Shown piece after piece: positions 62,573 through 64,000 of a DNA stretch of 64,000 bases. The notes beneath the pieces were generated by a model. The model was not told where the DNA came from and searched no databases. It worked only from the letters and a program-made list of their open reading frames with translations. Position 1 is the first letter of the stretch. Each line of letters begins with the position of its first letter. Origin of the DNA: Corylus avellana (Eukaryota; Streptophyta; Magnoliopsida; Fagales; Betulaceae); NCBI RefSeq assembly GCF_901000735.1, contig NC_081550.1, forward strand, positions 2,376,669 to 2,440,668, written 5' to 3'. The position numbers and the translations under genes are program-made.

Positions 62573-64000
62573 ATGACGACGTCGTTTGGGTCTGCGAACA
62601 CCGCTCTGCTCAAGGACCCGAAGCTTCAGATTCCGAGCTTTCGCGGCCTCAGGTCCTCCGGCTCTCTTGCTTTGGCGCGACACGCGCGCTCCCTTTCGGT
62701 TTCGTCTCCGAGTCCTTCGGCGATTAGAGCTGTGTCCACTGTGAGATTTTGCTCCGATTTTCTTTTTATTAGCTTATTATAAATGTTGAAGTTTTAGTTC
62801 TGTGTCTTTTTTTTTTTTTTGAGTTAGCTCTGTTGGGTGATGCCAGGAAATTGTAGGAAAAGGAGAGAAAATTTGCTTTTTTTGCCAGGTAGTTTGGTTC
62901 TTTGAAATGAAAGAGAGCTAAATGATAAAGAAATGAGGCCATTTTAAGCGATGTTCGTTTGTTAGTTTCTTCTCGTTGCTGTCTGTTTCCGATTGTGAAT
63001 GCGTGTTTGGTTGGTTAGAAAATGTGGGGAAGATAGCGCAATCCGAATCGGACCATCAAATATGTTCTTTGCCCGTGTGTTAGTCTCTAATTTTTTGCTA
63101 TAGATGAAACCGATTTGTTCTTCTTAAGTTTTTGCTTTTTAAAATGGAAGCCTTTTTCAAATTTGTGATTTGTAAGTGAAAATGGAAATGATTGAATTTG
63201 TCAAGCTGGCAATAGAAGTTTCCAACTTTCCTTCAAATTGAAATAAAGAGAAGGAAGATATTCTTCTGGTTTTGTTGTATTATTTTCTCTCGTTTATTCT
63301 AAGGACCAACTAGACAGCTAGAGTTACTTGCGGATGAGAAACAGCAAGGACTGTAAGATTTTTTTTTTTTTTCCAATTATTCTTTTCTTGGCATCCGACG
63401 GTAGTTCAGATTGGAAATGATCAAGTGTGGATGGTTGAGTGTATGGGTACTGTAATGATGAACTTCATGTACTGCTTTTAGTATGATACTGAAAAAGGTA
63501 TTCATTTTTGTGCAATTTACTGGCCTTCTATGTCCGGGTGGTGGGTGAATCTTTTCTGTGTTTCATTTTTTTTTTTTGACATATATTTAAATTTTTTCTT
63601 ATGAAAATATTTTTTCAAAATATTTCACTTTGTCTCTTCCCACTCCTTTCTTTTTGCAAGAAAAGAAAAATGGATAGAACCTGCAAAATGAAAAGCTCCC
63701 CTAATTTTGCTTTCGTGCTATTTCATAATTGAGTTCAAAGTATGAAATATTAATTATTTGTTATTGTTGGCAAATATTAGGCTCAAAGCACCTCCTCCTT
63801 TGGAGGATGAGGAATGTTGGATTGATATATTTTCATTTTCAGTGAGCAAAGTACTTGGTTCTGAAATTTGTAGAATCTCTTTTTTACAGCCAGCAAAGCC
63901 TAACACTGCTTCTGAAACTAAGCGTAGCAAGGTTGAAATATTGAAAGAACAAAGTAATTACATAAGATACCCTCTTAACGAGGAATTGTTGACGGATGCC
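62573..64000 (+). CDS. SIR: Ferredoxin-sulfite reductase, plastid (5' part only)
   Basis: Two exons are visible: 62573-62740 (56 codons) and 63890-64000, where the window ends. They join in phase 0 after AVST. The first exon is a Ser/Arg/Ala-rich transit peptide. The second begins [20 protein letters not shown] and continues into [16 protein letters not shown], which is the distinctive N-terminal region of plant sulfite reductase. The enzyme reduces sulfite to sulfide with ferredoxin electrons, using siroheme and a 4Fe-4S cluster in plastids, and also binds plastid nucleoid DNA. The catalytic domains lie beyond the window, so only about 93 residues are seen. The start is the first ATG and gives a normal transit peptide length. 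Confidence 0.92.

Overview
This is a plant nuclear window, almost certainly from a dicot and probably a woody rosid. It is AT-rich, has spliced genes with GT-AG introns, is crowded with MITE-type transposons and microsatellites, and carries one 20-N assembly gap (62172-62191). The species is an inference; nothing in the sequence names it.

Eight protein-coding genes can be supported, in order: (1) a two-RRM hnRNP H/F-like RNA-binding protein (+, 3253-7483); (2) a single-exon SIAMESE-RELATED CDK inhibitor (+, 11597-11962); (3) an NF-YA transcription factor of the NF-YA1/9 type with a miR169 site in its 3' UTR (+, 24504-28424); (4) the ER translocation protein Sec62 (-, 31034-36061); (5) an unnamed, probably plastid-targeted single-span membrane protein (+, 37003-38993); (6) a calcium-dependent protein kinase of the CPK7/8/32 subgroup (+, 43340-48330); (7) a charged Tudor-domain protein with internal tandem repeats (+, 56052-58199); (8) the 5' part of plastid ferredoxin-sulfite reductase, cut by the window end (+, 62573-64000). 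Exon joins were read by hand; they keep frame and give family-typical lengths for NF-YA (342 aa), Sec62 (363 aa) and CPK (534 aa).

The order RNA-binding protein, SMR, NF-YA, Sec62 resembles, as I recall it, one block of Arabidopsis chromosome 3 (around At3g20890 to At3g20920), so the left half looks like an old conserved neighbourhood. The genes do not form one pathway: their roles are RNA processing, cell-cycle exit, transcription, protein translocation, calcium signalling, chromatin and sulfur assimilation.

Between and inside the genes lie many mobile elements, several with target-site duplications (TSDs) readable by eye: a 1.16-kb non-autonomous hAT element (8-bp TSD), two small Mutator-type MITEs of one family (9-bp TSDs), a retroelement fragment nested in a foldback MITE (14-bp TSD), a 979-bp retroelement (16-bp TSD) related to a second copy downstream of NF-YA, a decayed LINE RNase H fragment, a Stowaway-like element in a Sec62 intron, and a TIR-bounded GC-rich insert in the last CPK intron.

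I found no wholly new biological system. The best leads are a triple GC-rich palindromic repeat upstream of the SMR gene, the rearranged miR169 site context, the 117-bp coding repeats and possible terminal frameshift of the Tudor gene, and the uncharacterised pair of about 1-kb retroelements.
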